NCBI GenBank assembly: GCA_004554105.1
Contig: SFNW01000010.1
Location: forward strand, 1-26,104
Direction: 5' to 3'
DNA length: 26,104 nucleotides
Source of the DNA: Clostridiales bacterium
GTDB lineage: Bacteria > Bacillota > Clostridia > Oscillospirales > CAG-272
Part shown: one piece after another, positions 16,295-24,053 of the stretch
How positions within the stretch are numbered: position 1 is the stretch's first letter
Layout: each line of letters begins with the position of its first letter
Notes under the pieces: model-generated
What the model saw: the letters and a program-made list of their open reading frames with translations, nothing else
The model's database searches: none
What the model was told of the DNA's origin: nothing
Position numbers and translations under genes: made by a program

Positions 16295-16669
16295 ATGCAA
16301 CTGCTGGAATCCGGCGAAATGTATCTTGAAACCATCTATATCCTCTCGCAGAAGGGCGGCGAGGTGCGCTCGGTCGACGTCGGCGAGTATATGGGCTTTT
16401 CCAAGCCGAGCGTCAGCCGCGCGATTCGCCTTTTGAAAGAGGGCGGCTATGTGCTGATGGCGGAGGACGGGCATCTGACCTTGACCGACGCGGGACGCGA
16501 GATTGCCGCAAAGATTTATGAGCGGCACACGATGCTTGCCTCGTTTCTCGAACGCATCGGCGTTTCGCCCGAGGTTGCGGTGCGCGACGCCTGCAAAATG
16601 GAGCACGACATCAGCGACGAGACCTTTGACGCGATCAAGCGGCATGTTTTCGGGCAGGGCGGCAAATAG
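16295..16669 (+). CDS. DtxR/MntR-family metal-dependent regulator
   Basis: The 124-residue protein has a winged helix (about 4-65, with SVDVGEYMGFSKPSVSRAIRLL as recognition helix-turn-helix) and the helical dimerisation and metal-binding domain (about 66-120). It lacks the SH3-like third domain, as MntR does. The metal ligands look like the DtxR iron type rather than the MntR type: Met9 in EMYLETIY, His78 in ERHTML, and Cys100, Glu103 and His104 in CKMEHD. The ATG at 16295 follows GGAGGAAGG; a GTG eight codons upstream has no ribosome site. It should repress transport or enzyme genes when metal is plentiful. The gene has its own promoter and terminator, so its link to the downstream nickel-enzyme operon is only positional. 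Confidence 0.9.
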   Translation: MQLLESGEMYLETIYILSQKGGEVRSVDVGEYMGFSKPSVSRAIRLLKEGGYVLMAEDGHLTLTDAGREIAAKIYERHTMLASFLERIGVSPEVAVRDACKMEHDISDETFDAIKRHVFGQGGK

Positions 16670-16678
16670 ACGAAAATC

Positions 16679-16706
16679 GGGCGGTATGTTCAGCCGTCCT
16701 TTTTTT
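16679..16706 (+). terminator. Intrinsic terminator after the DtxR-type gene
   Basis: GGGCGG (16679-16684) pairs with CCGTCC (16694-16699) through one G-U pair, with a nine-base loop, and seven T's follow. Confidence 0.7.
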
Positions 16707-16717
16707 GCGTGCGGCTC

Positions 16718-16746
16718 TTTACTTTTTTTCGAAGATACTTTATACT
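16718..16746 (+). promoter_or_regulatory. Promoter of the LarA-family/ECF/glycerate kinase operon
   Basis: TTTACT (16718-16723) and TATACT (16741-16746) are 17 bases apart. The start point should lie near 16753, giving a leader of about 33 bases. Confidence 0.7.
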
Positions 16747-16751
16747 GTTAT

Positions 16752-16774
16752 CGTAAAATTTGAAATTTTTTACG
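16752..16774. promoter_or_regulatory. Palindrome at the start point of the LarA-family operon
   Basis: CGTAAAA (16752-16758) and TTTTACG (16768-16774) are perfect inverted arms around a nine-base A/T centre. The element begins about where transcription should start and runs up to the GGAGGGG ribosome site. A bound protein would block the promoter. As RNA it could also form a weak hairpin. Confidence 0.45.
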
Positions 16775-16785
16775 GAGGGGAAGAT

Positions 16786-18075
16786 ATGGCAACTATCGAA
16801 TTTCCGTTCGGTAAAACCAAGATGGAACTGGAACTTGCCGAAAGCAGGCTTCGAGGCGTGCTTGTCTCGGGATTGCACGCCTATACGCCCGAGGCGGACG
16901 GGGAAGAACTGGTGCGCCGCGCCATGGCGTCGCCTGTCGGCAGCGAGCCGCTTTCCGCGCTTGCGCGCGGCAAGCAGAAGGTCGTCATCATCGCGAGCGA
17001 CCACACGCGCCCCGTGCCGTCCAAGGTCATTATCCCGCAGATGCTTGCCGAAATCCGGCGCGGCAACCCGCAGGCGGACATCACGATTCTGATTGCGACC
17101 GGCTGCCACAGAGAGACGACGCGCGAGGAGCTGGCCGACAAATTCGGCGAAAAAATCCTCCGCGAAGAAAAGATTTATGTGCATGACTGCGACGACGCCG
17201 CCATGCTGACCGACATCGGCGTGCTGCCCTCGGGCGGCGCGTGCATCGTCAATAAGCTCGCCGTCGAGGCAGACCTTTTGCTCGCGGAGGGCTTTATCGA
17301 GCCGCATTTCTTCGCGGGCTATTCGGGCGGGCGCAAGAGCGTGCTCCCGGGAATTTGCTCGCGCAAGACCGTGCTTGCCAATCACTGCGCGGAATTTATC
17401 GACAGTCCATCGGCGCGCACCGGCATTCTTGCGGGCAACCCGATTCATCGCGACATGGTGTGGGCGGCGCGCCGCGTCGGACTTGCCTACATCGTCAATG
17501 TCGTTCTCGGCGCGGACAAGCAGGTCGTGTACGCCGTGGCGGGTGACGTTGAACAAGCGCACGAGGCGGGCTGCGCATTCCTGTCGAAATACTGCGGCGC
17601 ATTTGCCGAGCCGAGCGACATCGTCATCTCGACCAACGGCGGCTACCCGCTCGACCAGAATATCTATCAGTCGGTCAAGGGCATGACCGCTGCCGAGGCG
17701 GCAGTTAAGGAGGGCGGCGTCATTATTATGCTCGCGTCCGCCGACGACGGCACGGGCGGCGAGGAATTCCACCGCTGCATGAAAGCCGGAAAAACGCCGC
17801 GCGGTATTTACGACGAGATTATGACCCGCGGCAGAAACGAGACGGTCGGCGACCAGTGGATGACGCAGATTTTGTCGCGCATTCTGATGCGTGCGTCGGT
17901 CATCTATGTGTCAAACGCCGACGACGACCTCGTGCGCGACTATCATCTGATTCCCGCAAAGACGCTCGACGAGGCGATGCGCATTGCCGAACAACTGATT
18001 GGCAAGCCCGACGCTTCGGTCAATGCGATTCCCGACGGCGTGGCGGTCATGGTCTTGCCGAAGACCGCCGATTGA
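16786..18075 (+). CDS. LarA-family nickel-pincer 2-hydroxyacid racemase/epimerase
   Basis: The 429-residue protein starts at an ATG after GGAGGGG. Every residue I recall as important in Lactiplantibacillus plantarum LarA falls at the same number. These are Asp72 and Arg75 in SDHTRP, His108 in GCHRE, His174 in EPHFFAGYSGG, Lys184 (cofactor attachment) in GGRKS, His200 (nickel ligand) in ANHC, Gln295 and Lys298, and Trp358. Such enzymes invert the 2-hydroxy carbon of an acid by transient hydride transfer to a nickel-pincer nucleotide. Family members act on lactate, malate, larger hydroxyacids or sugar acids, so the substrate is open. The cofactor-making genes larB, larC and larE are not here and must lie elsewhere. 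The protein heads an operon with an ECF S component and a glycerate kinase, which makes glycerate a reasonable guess. Confidence 0.93.
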   Translation: MATIEFPFGKTKMELELAESRLRGVLVSGLHAYTPEADGEELVRRAMASPVGSEPLSALARGKQKVVIIASDHTRPVPSKVIIPQMLAEIRRGNPQADITILIATGCHRETTREELADKFGEKILREEKIYVHDCDDAAMLTDIGVLPSGGACIVNKLAVEADLLLAEGFIEPHFFAGYSGGRKSVLPGICSRKTVLANHCAEFIDSPSARTGILAGNPIHRDMVWAARRVGLAYIVNVVLGADKQVVYAVAGDVEQAHEAGCAFLSKYCGAFAEPSDIVISTNGGYPLDQNIYQSVKGMTAAEAAVKEGGVIIMLASADDGTGGEEFHRCMKAGKTPRGIYDEIMTRGRNETVGDQWMTQILSRILMRASVIYVSNADDDLVRDYHLIPAKTLDEAMRIAEQLIGKPDASVNAIPDGVAVMVLPKTAD

Positions 18076-18090
18076 TTAAAGGAGAGAACA

Positions 18091-18669
18091 ATGAAGTCAA
18101 CAACGAAGAAACTGACCTACGGCGCACTGATTGTCGCGTGTGCCATCGTTCTGCCGCAGCTTTTCCACCTGTCGGGCATTCCGAACACCGGCGCGGTCTT
18201 TCTGCCGATGCACATTCCGGTCCTACTCGGCGGCTTTATCTTAGGTCCGGCTTTCGGCGCGGTTATCGGCGCGCTTTCGCCGCTCATCAGCAGTCTGCTG
18301 ACCGCGATGCCGCCGCTTGCGCGGCTGCCCTTTATGGTCACCGAGCTTGCGGGCTACGGCTTTTTCGCGGGTCTGATGTATCAGACGCTCGGCTTTAACC
18401 GCAAGAAATGCGGTACATATCTGTCGCTCGTTTGTGCGATGCTGTTCGGACGGGTACTTTATACGCTCGCCGCGTTTGTCGCGTCCGCGTGGCTGCATAT
18501 CGAAAAGGCGGGCGGCATTATGGCGGGCGTCAATGCGACCGTCACCGGCTTTGCCGGCATCGTGATTCAACTCATGTTTATCCCGCCGCTGGTCTATGCT
18601 CTGAAAAGAGCGGGAATGCTCGACGAATTCCTGCCTGCGGCAGGTTATTCTTCCCGAAAGGAAAGCTAA
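18091..18669 (+). CDS. ECF transporter S component (substrate unknown)
   Basis: The 192-residue integral membrane protein has five or six helices, at about 8-28, 36-70 (two), 79-97, 110-135 and 150-171. The pattern PMHIPVLLGGFILGP with AFGAVIGALSPLISSLLTAMPP is typical of ECF-type S subunits, which bind a vitamin, metal or small metabolite and share the EcfA/EcfT energising module encoded elsewhere. The substrate cannot be read from the sequence. Its place between a nickel-pincer enzyme and glycerate kinase allows three guesses: a precursor of the nicotinate-derived cofactor, nickel, or an organic acid. It lacks the N-terminal metal-binding start of CbiM/NikM proteins, which speaks against nickel. 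The ATG follows AAAGGAGAG, 15 bases after the LarA-family stop. Confidence 0.85.
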   Translation: MKSTTKKLTYGALIVACAIVLPQLFHLSGIPNTGAVFLPMHIPVLLGGFILGPAFGAVIGALSPLISSLLTAMPPLARLPFMVTELAGYGFFAGLMYQTLGFNRKKCGTYLSLVCAMLFGRVLYTLAAFVASAWLHIEKAGGIMAGVNATVTGFAGIVIQLMFIPPLVYALKRAGMLDEFLPAAGYSSRKES

Positions 18670-18677
18670 TAAAACGC

Positions 18678-19808
18678 ATGAAACTTATTGTAGCAACCGA
18701 TTCCTATAAAGGGACAATCAGTGCGCCCGACGCGACGGCGATCATCGCCGACGCGCTTGCCGAAAAACTCCCGCTCGCGCAGATTCTGCGCCTGCCTGTC
18801 GCGGACGGCGGGGAGGGCAGTGCGGAATGTCTTGTTTCGGCACGCGGCGGCGGCTTTGCCGTCACGACCGTGAAAAACTGCTTTTTTGAGGATACACAGG
18901 TGCGTATCGGGGTGGTCGACGGCGACACCGCCGTCGTCGAACTTGCCGAGGCGGCGGGACTTCGCTTTGCCGAGGGACGCGCCAATCCCATGCTGACCAC
19001 GACCTACGGCGTCGGGCAGATGATTCGCACTGCGGCGGGACTCGGCGTGCGCCGCGTTTTGCTCTGCCTCGGCGGCAGCGCGACCAATGACCTCGGCTGC
19101 GGTGCGGCTGCCGCGCTCGGCGTGTGCTTCTTTGACAAAAACGGCGAGGAAATGCTGCCGCTCGGCGGCACGCTCGACGAGGTCGCCGCGATTGATACGA
19201 GCCTTGTGCCGGACGAAATCCGTGCGCTGGAACTGATTTGCCTGTGCGACGTCGACGGCAAACTCACGGGCGAACACGGCGCGGCGAAAATGTTTGCCCT
19301 GCAGAAGGGGGCTTCGCCCGAGGCGGTCGCCGTCTTGGAGGCGGGCGCTGCGCACATGAGCGAACTTTTCCTCCGCGATGCGGGCGTGGATATAACGGAC
19401 TTATCCGGCGGCGCGGCGGCAGGCGGTTTTGCGGCGGGGGCAGTCGCCTTGCTCGGTGCGGAAATCCGCAGCGGCAGTGCCGAAATCCTTTCGACGCTCG
19501 GCTTCGCAGATGCGCTTGCAGATGCGGACGCCGTTATCACGGGCGAGGGACGCTTTGACCGGCAGAGTGCTTGCGGAAAAGCCATCGGCGGTATCATTGC
19601 CGAGGCAAAGCGCGCCGGCGTACCTGTTTTCGTCCTTGCGGGCAGCGTCGGCGACGCCGAAGGCAGCGGCGCGGCGGCGGTCTTTTCCACCGTGCGCGAC
19701 TTCTGCCGCTTTGAGGACGTGCGCGACAATGCAAAGGTTTATTTGCGCGCCGCCGCAGAGAGTCTTGCCGCCGCGATTGCGCTCGGTGCGGGCAGCGGCG
19801 GGCTGTAA
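18678..19808 (+). CDS. glxK: Glycerate kinase, type 2 (GlxK/GarK family)
   Basis: The 376-residue protein matches the family length and motifs: ATDSYKGT at the N-terminus, VADGGEG (41-47), LGGSATNDLGCG (131-142) and TGEGRFDRQSACGKA (288-302). The family phosphorylates D-glycerate with ATP, usually to 2-phosphoglycerate, feeding lower glycolysis. The start at 18678 is eight bases after the ECF stop codon. The ribosome site is weak (AAGGAAAG about 14 bases away), so translation may depend on coupling to the upstream gene. A longer open frame back to 18408 is rejected because it only overlaps the ECF gene out of frame. Following a LarA-family racemase, its likely job is to trap the D-glycerate that the racemase makes or interconverts; this is inference. 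No clear terminator follows. Confidence 0.92.
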   Translation: MKLIVATDSYKGTISAPDATAIIADALAEKLPLAQILRLPVADGGEGSAECLVSARGGGFAVTTVKNCFFEDTQVRIGVVDGDTAVVELAEAAGLRFAEGRANPMLTTTYGVGQMIRTAAGLGVRRVLLCLGGSATNDLGCGAAAALGVCFFDKNGEEMLPLGGTLDEVAAIDTSLVPDEIRALELICLCDVDGKLTGEHGAAKMFALQKGASPEAVAVLEAGAAHMSELFLRDAGVDITDLSGGAAAGGFAAGAVALLGAEIRSGSAEILSTLGFADALADADAVITGEGRFDRQSACGKAIGGIIAEAKRAGVPVFVLAGSVGDAEGSGAAAVFSTVRDFCRFEDVRDNAKVYLRAAAESLAAAIALGAGSGGL

Positions 19809-19809
19809 A

Positions 19810-19839
19810 GTGTAAAAAAGGCAAAATGCGTGTAAAAAA
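19810..19839. repeat. Direct repeat upstream of the galM promoter
   Basis: GTGTAAAAAA occurs at 19810-19819 and again at 19830-19839, exactly 20 bp apart or about two helical turns. It lies 18 bp upstream of the galM -35, where an activator site or an A-tract UP element would be. The 112-base gap holds nothing else I can name apart from the promoter. Confidence 0.35.
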
Positions 19840-19856
19840 CATCGGCGTTTTCGCTA

Positions 19857-19884
19857 TTGACTTTGCAGTTTGAAGCATTATAAT
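19857..19884 (+). promoter_or_regulatory. Promoter of galM-galT
   Basis: TTGACT (19857-19862) and a perfect TATAAT (19879-19884) are 16 bases apart, about 36 bases before the start codon. Confidence 0.82.
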
Positions 19885-19920
19885 ATTGTTAGTTAAAAAA
19901 CGAATCGGAGGACTTGGACA

Positions 19921-20949
19921 TTGAAAGCACTTTTCGGAACGATGCCGGACGGCAGAGAGGTTTACGCACATACGATTGAGGATGGCGACATCAGCATTAC
20001 CGTGATCGACTACGGCGCGACGCTGCAGAAGCTTATCCATAAGGGAACAGACATCATCTGCGGCTATGACGACCTTGAGGGCTATTTGACGAACGGCGGC
20101 TGTCAGGGCGCGACAATCGGCAGATACGCCAACCGCATCAGCGGCGGCAAGATTACGCTCGACGGCGTGGATTACCCGCTGGAGCGCAACAACGGTGAAG
20201 CACATCTGCACGGCGGCTCCAAGGGTTTTGACAAGCGGATCTGGAACATCGAAGAGGGCGTTTGCGCAAAGTGCGGCGCACCGAAACTTGTCTGCACCTA
20301 CACGGCGGCGGACGGCGAAGAGGGCTATCCGGGCAAACTCGAGGTCAAGGTCACCTTCAAAATCACCGATGGCGCACTGGTGATCGACTACAAGGCGACG
20401 ACCGACAAGCCGACCTATGTCAACCTAACCAACCACTCTTACTTCAATCTGCACGGTGCAGGGAACGAGAGCGCACTCGACCATGTTCTCAAAATCAATG
20501 CGGACAAGATCACCGCGGTTGACCCCAAGACGCTGCTGCCCACCGGTCCGCGTCCCGAAGTGACCGGCACGGCATTCGATTTCCGCACGCCGAAGGCGAT
20601 CGGCAAGGACATTGCCGACACGGGTCTTGCTTACCCCGGTTATGACCACAACTTTATTCTGAACGGCAGAGAAAAAGAGACCTTCGGCTGTCATGAGCTG
20701 AATGTCGCCGCAGTTTGCAGCGTTCCCGAGCGCAAGCTGACCGTGCTGACCAGTATGCCCTGCCTCCAGATTTACACCGCCAACTTCCTCGGCTCGAGCA
20801 GCTATCCGTTCAAGGGCGGGGCAAAGCAGCTTCGTCACATGGCAGTCTGCTTCGAGACGCAGTATGAGCCCGACAGCCCGACGCACGGCGAAGCGCGTCT
20901 GAACCCCGGCGAGACCTATCATCACGTCACCGTTTTCAAACTTTCGTAA
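19921..20949 (+). CDS. galM: Aldose 1-epimerase (galactose mutarotase)
   Basis: The 342-residue protein interconverts alpha and beta anomers of sugars such as galactose and glucose in the cytoplasm. The family residues are all present: His97 in HLHGG, the acid His172 in TNHSYFNL, Asp242 in GYDHNF, and the base Glu312 in FETQYEPDSP. An early GCQGATIGRYANRI stretch is typical. Translation starts at a TTG at 19921, nine bases after GGAGG; no ATG fits. It is followed after 14 bases by class II galT, so the two form an operon for galactose or a related hexose, although no galactokinase gene is present. Confidence 0.95.
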   Translation: MKALFGTMPDGREVYAHTIEDGDISITVIDYGATLQKLIHKGTDIICGYDDLEGYLTNGGCQGATIGRYANRISGGKITLDGVDYPLERNNGEAHLHGGSKGFDKRIWNIEEGVCAKCGAPKLVCTYTAADGEEGYPGKLEVKVTFKITDGALVIDYKATTDKPTYVNLTNHSYFNLHGAGNESALDHVLKINADKITAVDPKTLLPTGPRPEVTGTAFDFRTPKAIGKDIADTGLAYPGYDHNFILNGREKETFGCHELNVAAVCSVPERKLTVLTSMPCLQIYTANFLGSSSYPFKGGAKQLRHMAVCFETQYEPDSPTHGEARLNPGETYHHVTVFKLS

Positions 20950-20963
20950 CACAAGAGGCTTCC

Positions 20964-22463
20964 ATGATTTACGACAGCATTAAAAAGCTCGTGACCTACG
21001 CGCTCGAGCATTACCTGATTCACCCGGTCGACAAGACATGGGCGACCAACCGGATTCTTGAAGCGCTGCAGCTCTCGGAGTATGTCGAGCCGACGACCGC
21101 GTTTTCCGACGTTGACCTTGAGGAAACGCTTGCCGAGCTGCTCGATTTTGCCGCGGCAAACGGGTTGATTGAAGAGAATACGACGGTTTACCGCGATTTG
21201 TTTGACACCAAGCTGATGGGGCTGCTTACGCCCGCACCGCACGAGGTCATCGACACCTTCACGGCACTCTATTCCCAGTCTCCCGAGGCGGCGACCGACT
21301 ATTACTACAAACTCAGCCGCGATACCGACTATATCCGCACCTACCGCGTCAAGAAGGATTTGCGCTGGGTCTACAAGAGCGATTTCGGCGATTTGGACAT
21401 CACGGTCAACCTGTCCAAGCCCGAGAAAGACCCGAAGGCGATTGCCGCCGCGCGCAACGCGGCGAAATCCGCCTACCCGAAGTGTGCGCTCTGCCATGAA
21501 AACGAGGGCTACGCAGGGCATCTGAACGCGGCGGCGCGGCAGAATCACCGCACGATTCCGATGACCATCAACAATTCGCAGTGGTATTTGCAGTATTCGC
21601 CCTACGTTTACTACAACGAGCATTGCATCGCGTTCAACGGCGAGCATACGCCCATGAAAATTGACCGTGCCGCGTTCGGCAAACTGCTCGATTTCGTCAC
21701 GCTGTTCCCGCACTATTTCCTCGGCTCCAACGCCGATTTGCCGATTGTCGGCGGCTCGATTCTCAGCCACGACCATTTCCAGGGCGGACGCTACACCTTT
21801 GCCATGACCAAGGCGCCGATTGAAAAGGAAATCGTTTTCGACGGCTTCGAGGACGTTCACGCGGGCATTGTCAAGTGGCCGCTGTCGACGATTCGTCTGC
21901 GCGCGGCTGACCGTGAGCGCTTGATTGACCTTGCGGACAAGATTCTCGGCAAGTGGCGCGGCTACACCGACGAGGCGGCGTTTGTCTTTGCCGAGACAAG
22001 CGGCGAGCCGCACAACACGATTACGCCGATTGCGCGTCGCCGCGGCGACGACTATGAGCTGGACCTCGTGCTGCGCAACAACATCACCACCGAGGAATAT
22101 CCGCTCGGCGTTTACCACCCGCACGCGGAGCTGCACCACATCAAAAAAGAGAATATCGGGCTTATCGAGGTCATGGGACTTGCGGTGCTGCCCGCCAGAC
22201 TGAACAAAGAAATGACGCTTTTAAAGGAGACGATTCTCGCGGGCGGCGATTTGCGCGCCGACGAGACGCTTCAAAAGCACGCCGACTGGGCGGAGGACTT
22301 TCTCGGCCGCCGCAGCGTGACTGCGGAGAATATCGACGAGGTCATTCGTGAGGAAATCGGCAGAGTCTTTGCCGAGGTGCTTGTTCATGCCGGCGTATAC
22401 AAGTGCGACGAAGCCGGCAGAGCCGCCTTCGACCGCTTTATCGCAGCAGTCAACGAAAAATAA
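20964..22463 (+). CDS. galT: UDP-glucose--hexose-1-phosphate uridylyltransferase, class II
   Basis: The 499-residue protein is the long Gram-positive (class II) form of GalT, which swaps UMP between UDP-glucose and galactose 1-phosphate in the Leloir pathway. The active-site segment reads SHDHFQGG (268-275) in place of the HPHCQ of class I. CALC (174-177) is a possible zinc pair. SGEPHNTITPIARRRG and EYPLGVYHPH are further class II landmarks. The ATG follows AAGAGG, 14 bases after galM. A strong terminator follows. Class II enzymes also serve in pathways that release hexose 1-phosphate by phosphorolysis, which would explain the absence of galK next door, but no phosphorylase is in view. Confidence 0.95.
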   Translation: MIYDSIKKLVTYALEHYLIHPVDKTWATNRILEALQLSEYVEPTTAFSDVDLEETLAELLDFAAANGLIEENTTVYRDLFDTKLMGLLTPAPHEVIDTFTALYSQSPEAATDYYYKLSRDTDYIRTYRVKKDLRWVYKSDFGDLDITVNLSKPEKDPKAIAAARNAAKSAYPKCALCHENEGYAGHLNAAARQNHRTIPMTINNSQWYLQYSPYVYYNEHCIAFNGEHTPMKIDRAAFGKLLDFVTLFPHYFLGSNADLPIVGGSILSHDHFQGGRYTFAMTKAPIEKEIVFDGFEDVHAGIVKWPLSTIRLRAADRERLIDLADKILGKWRGYTDEAAFVFAETSGEPHNTITPIARRRGDDYELDLVLRNNITTEEYPLGVYHPHAELHHIKKENIGLIEVMGLAVLPARLNKEMTLLKETILAGGDLRADETLQKHADWAEDFLGRRSVTAENIDEVIREEIGRVFAEVLVHAGVYKCDEAGRAAFDRFIAAVNEK

Positions 22464-22469
22464 AGAGCC

Positions 22470-22500
22470 AAAAAGAACGGGGGAAACTCCCGTTCTTTTT
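22470..22500 (+). terminator. Intrinsic terminator after galT
   Basis: A 12-bp perfect stem (22470-22481 with 22489-22500), extendable by a G-U pair, ends in five T's. It begins seven bases after the stop codon. Confidence 0.92.
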
Positions 22501-22508
22501 CGGTGAAG

Positions 22509-22537
22509 TTGACAGCGGAGGGATTTTGTGCTATACT
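22509..22537 (+). promoter_or_regulatory. Consensus promoter of the C39-like/FAD oxidoreductase gene set
   Basis: A perfect TTGACA (22509-22514) and TATACT (22532-22537) are 17 bases apart. This is the closest to consensus in the window, which suggests strong and largely constitutive expression. Confidence 0.85.
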
Positions 22538-22590
22538 GGCAGGGTCGGCGGTCGGGTGACTGCCGAACATCTGTAAAAGAGGAACAAGCA

Positions 22591-24051
22591 TTGAGGCGGA
22601 TTCTAAAACCATGTTCGGTGCTTCTTGTCCTTGCGGCATTGCTGCTTTACGTTTCGGCGGCAGTGGGGACTGCGGACGTATCGACAACGGTCGGCGATCT
22701 TGCGGACGGTATTTACACGGTGCGAAGCGTTGCTGACGGGAAATATCTCAATACCTTTGATACCGAATATACATCGGGCGGCTATGCCTATACCGATACA
22801 TACGTCGACGAGGCGGGCGAGCATATGCGCATTACCCGCGCCGCAGACGGCAGTTTTTTGATCTGTCCGCAGAGCGAGGACGGCAAATATGCTTTCCATG
22901 CGGAAAGTGCCGATGAAAATGCGCGGATCTGCAAGAGCGAGACACAGACGGCTCTGTCTTATTTTGATATTCGCCGCGACGGCGACGCCTATGTGATTTT
23001 CCTGCACGGCACGGAGCGTGCAATCGGCACGGGCGGCGGCAAAACGCTTTTCCGCAAGCAGCTTACCACGCTGCGCACCTATGCCGGTGAGGATGCGCAG
23101 AAATGGATTTTTGAGCCGGTGTCGGTCTCTTCCTTTGAGCTGAAGACGGTCGCCGAAAAGGTGAATGTCAACAGCGTCAGCGCGGTTTATGCGCTGGTCA
23201 CGCCGTCCTATATGAAAGAACAGGTCTTGTGGTCCTCAAGCGACGAGAGCATCGTGCTTGTGGACGATGACGGCAGTTTCTGCGCACTTGCTGCGGGAAA
23301 GGCAACCGTCACGGCGACCATCGGCGAGATGAGGCAGAGCATTGAAATCGAGGTCGTGGACGCGCCCGCCTACACTTGGTACAGCCAGCATCTTGCCACT
23401 GCGGGCGGTTGGCACGGCGGAGAGCTGCGCGACGTCTATTTCTACGCCGGGTCGTACAAGCGGTTTATTATCGACCGCTACAATCGAGGTTTAGACTGGA
23501 TGGACACGGGCTGTGCGATTACGTCGGTCGCGATGGTACTGCACAATCTCGGCGCGCGGTATGATGCGGGCTATGATTTCCGCTTTGAAGCCGACGGGTC
23601 GCTTGAGGCAGACCCCTACACCGTGGCGCTCGCAAACACGGGCAACCGCGGGCTGACCGAGAGCAGGGGAACGCTCTATTACAACCCGATTCTGATGAAT
23701 TTGCATCAGATTACCGCAGGCTTTACGCTCTACGGGCAGAAGCTGACCTTTAATCAGAGCTACACCGTATCGAAAAAAATCATCAAGGAAGCGCTCGACA
23801 CGCACCCGGAGGGCGTCATCGTCCACATGAGTTCAAGGTCGGGGTCGCACTATATCGTCATTTCTTCCTGTGTCAATCCCGAGGCGGAAAATCCGAACGA
23901 CTACCGCTTTATTGTCTACGATTCGGCGGCGCAGGAGCGGGGCGAGGGCGACGGCGTAACCTTTGAAGAATCCATTTCGTATGACACGATGTATTACCGT
24001 TACGGGTCGATGAATTCGATTATCACATTCGACCTTGCCGAGGAGGAATAA
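22591..24051 (+). CDS. Secreted trefoil-like/Big/C39-like cysteine peptidase
   Basis: The protein has 486 residues from a TTG at 22591, chosen because AAGAGGAAC lies just before it and the signal peptide starts there (RRILKPCSVLLVLAALLLY, cleaved near residue 26). Residues about 35-178 look like a beta-trefoil (ricin-type) fold with lines such as GIYTVRSVADGKYLN. Residues about 180-256 are a Big-type immunoglobulin-like domain (LWSSSDESIVLVDDDG, AAGKATVTATIG). Residues about 260-480 are a C39-like papain-fold domain with probable catalytic Cys308 in DTGCAITSVAMVL, His420 in SGSHYIVIS and Asp444 in VYDSA. It is exported, probably to act on a wall or extracellular peptide. There is no lipobox or wall anchor. 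It is not a bacteriocin-processing C39 protein, since no ABC transporter part is attached. Confidence 0.8.
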   Translation: MRRILKPCSVLLVLAALLLYVSAAVGTADVSTTVGDLADGIYTVRSVADGKYLNTFDTEYTSGGYAYTDTYVDEAGEHMRITRAADGSFLICPQSEDGKYAFHAESADENARICKSETQTALSYFDIRRDGDAYVIFLHGTERAIGTGGGKTLFRKQLTTLRTYAGEDAQKWIFEPVSVSSFELKTVAEKVNVNSVSAVYALVTPSYMKEQVLWSSSDESIVLVDDDGSFCALAAGKATVTATIGEMRQSIEIEVVDAPAYTWYSQHLATAGGWHGGELRDVYFYAGSYKRFIIDRYNRGLDWMDTGCAITSVAMVLHNLGARYDAGYDFRFEADGSLEADPYTVALANTGNRGLTESRGTLYYNPILMNLHQITAGFTLYGQKLTFNQSYTVSKKIIKEALDTHPEGVIVHMSSRSGSHYIVISSCVNPEAENPNDYRFIVYDSAAQERGEGDGVTFEESISYDTMYYRYGSMNSIITFDLAEEE

Positions 24052-24053
24052 TA

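Noticed and set aside
16707..16785. Riboswitch ahead of the LarA-family/ECF operon
   Set aside because: The leader is only about 33 bases, too short for any riboswitch class I know; a palindromic operator fits better.
18408..18677. N-terminal extension of glycerate kinase
   Set aside because: It overlaps the ECF S component in another frame. The family's N-terminal motif begins at the ATG at 18678.
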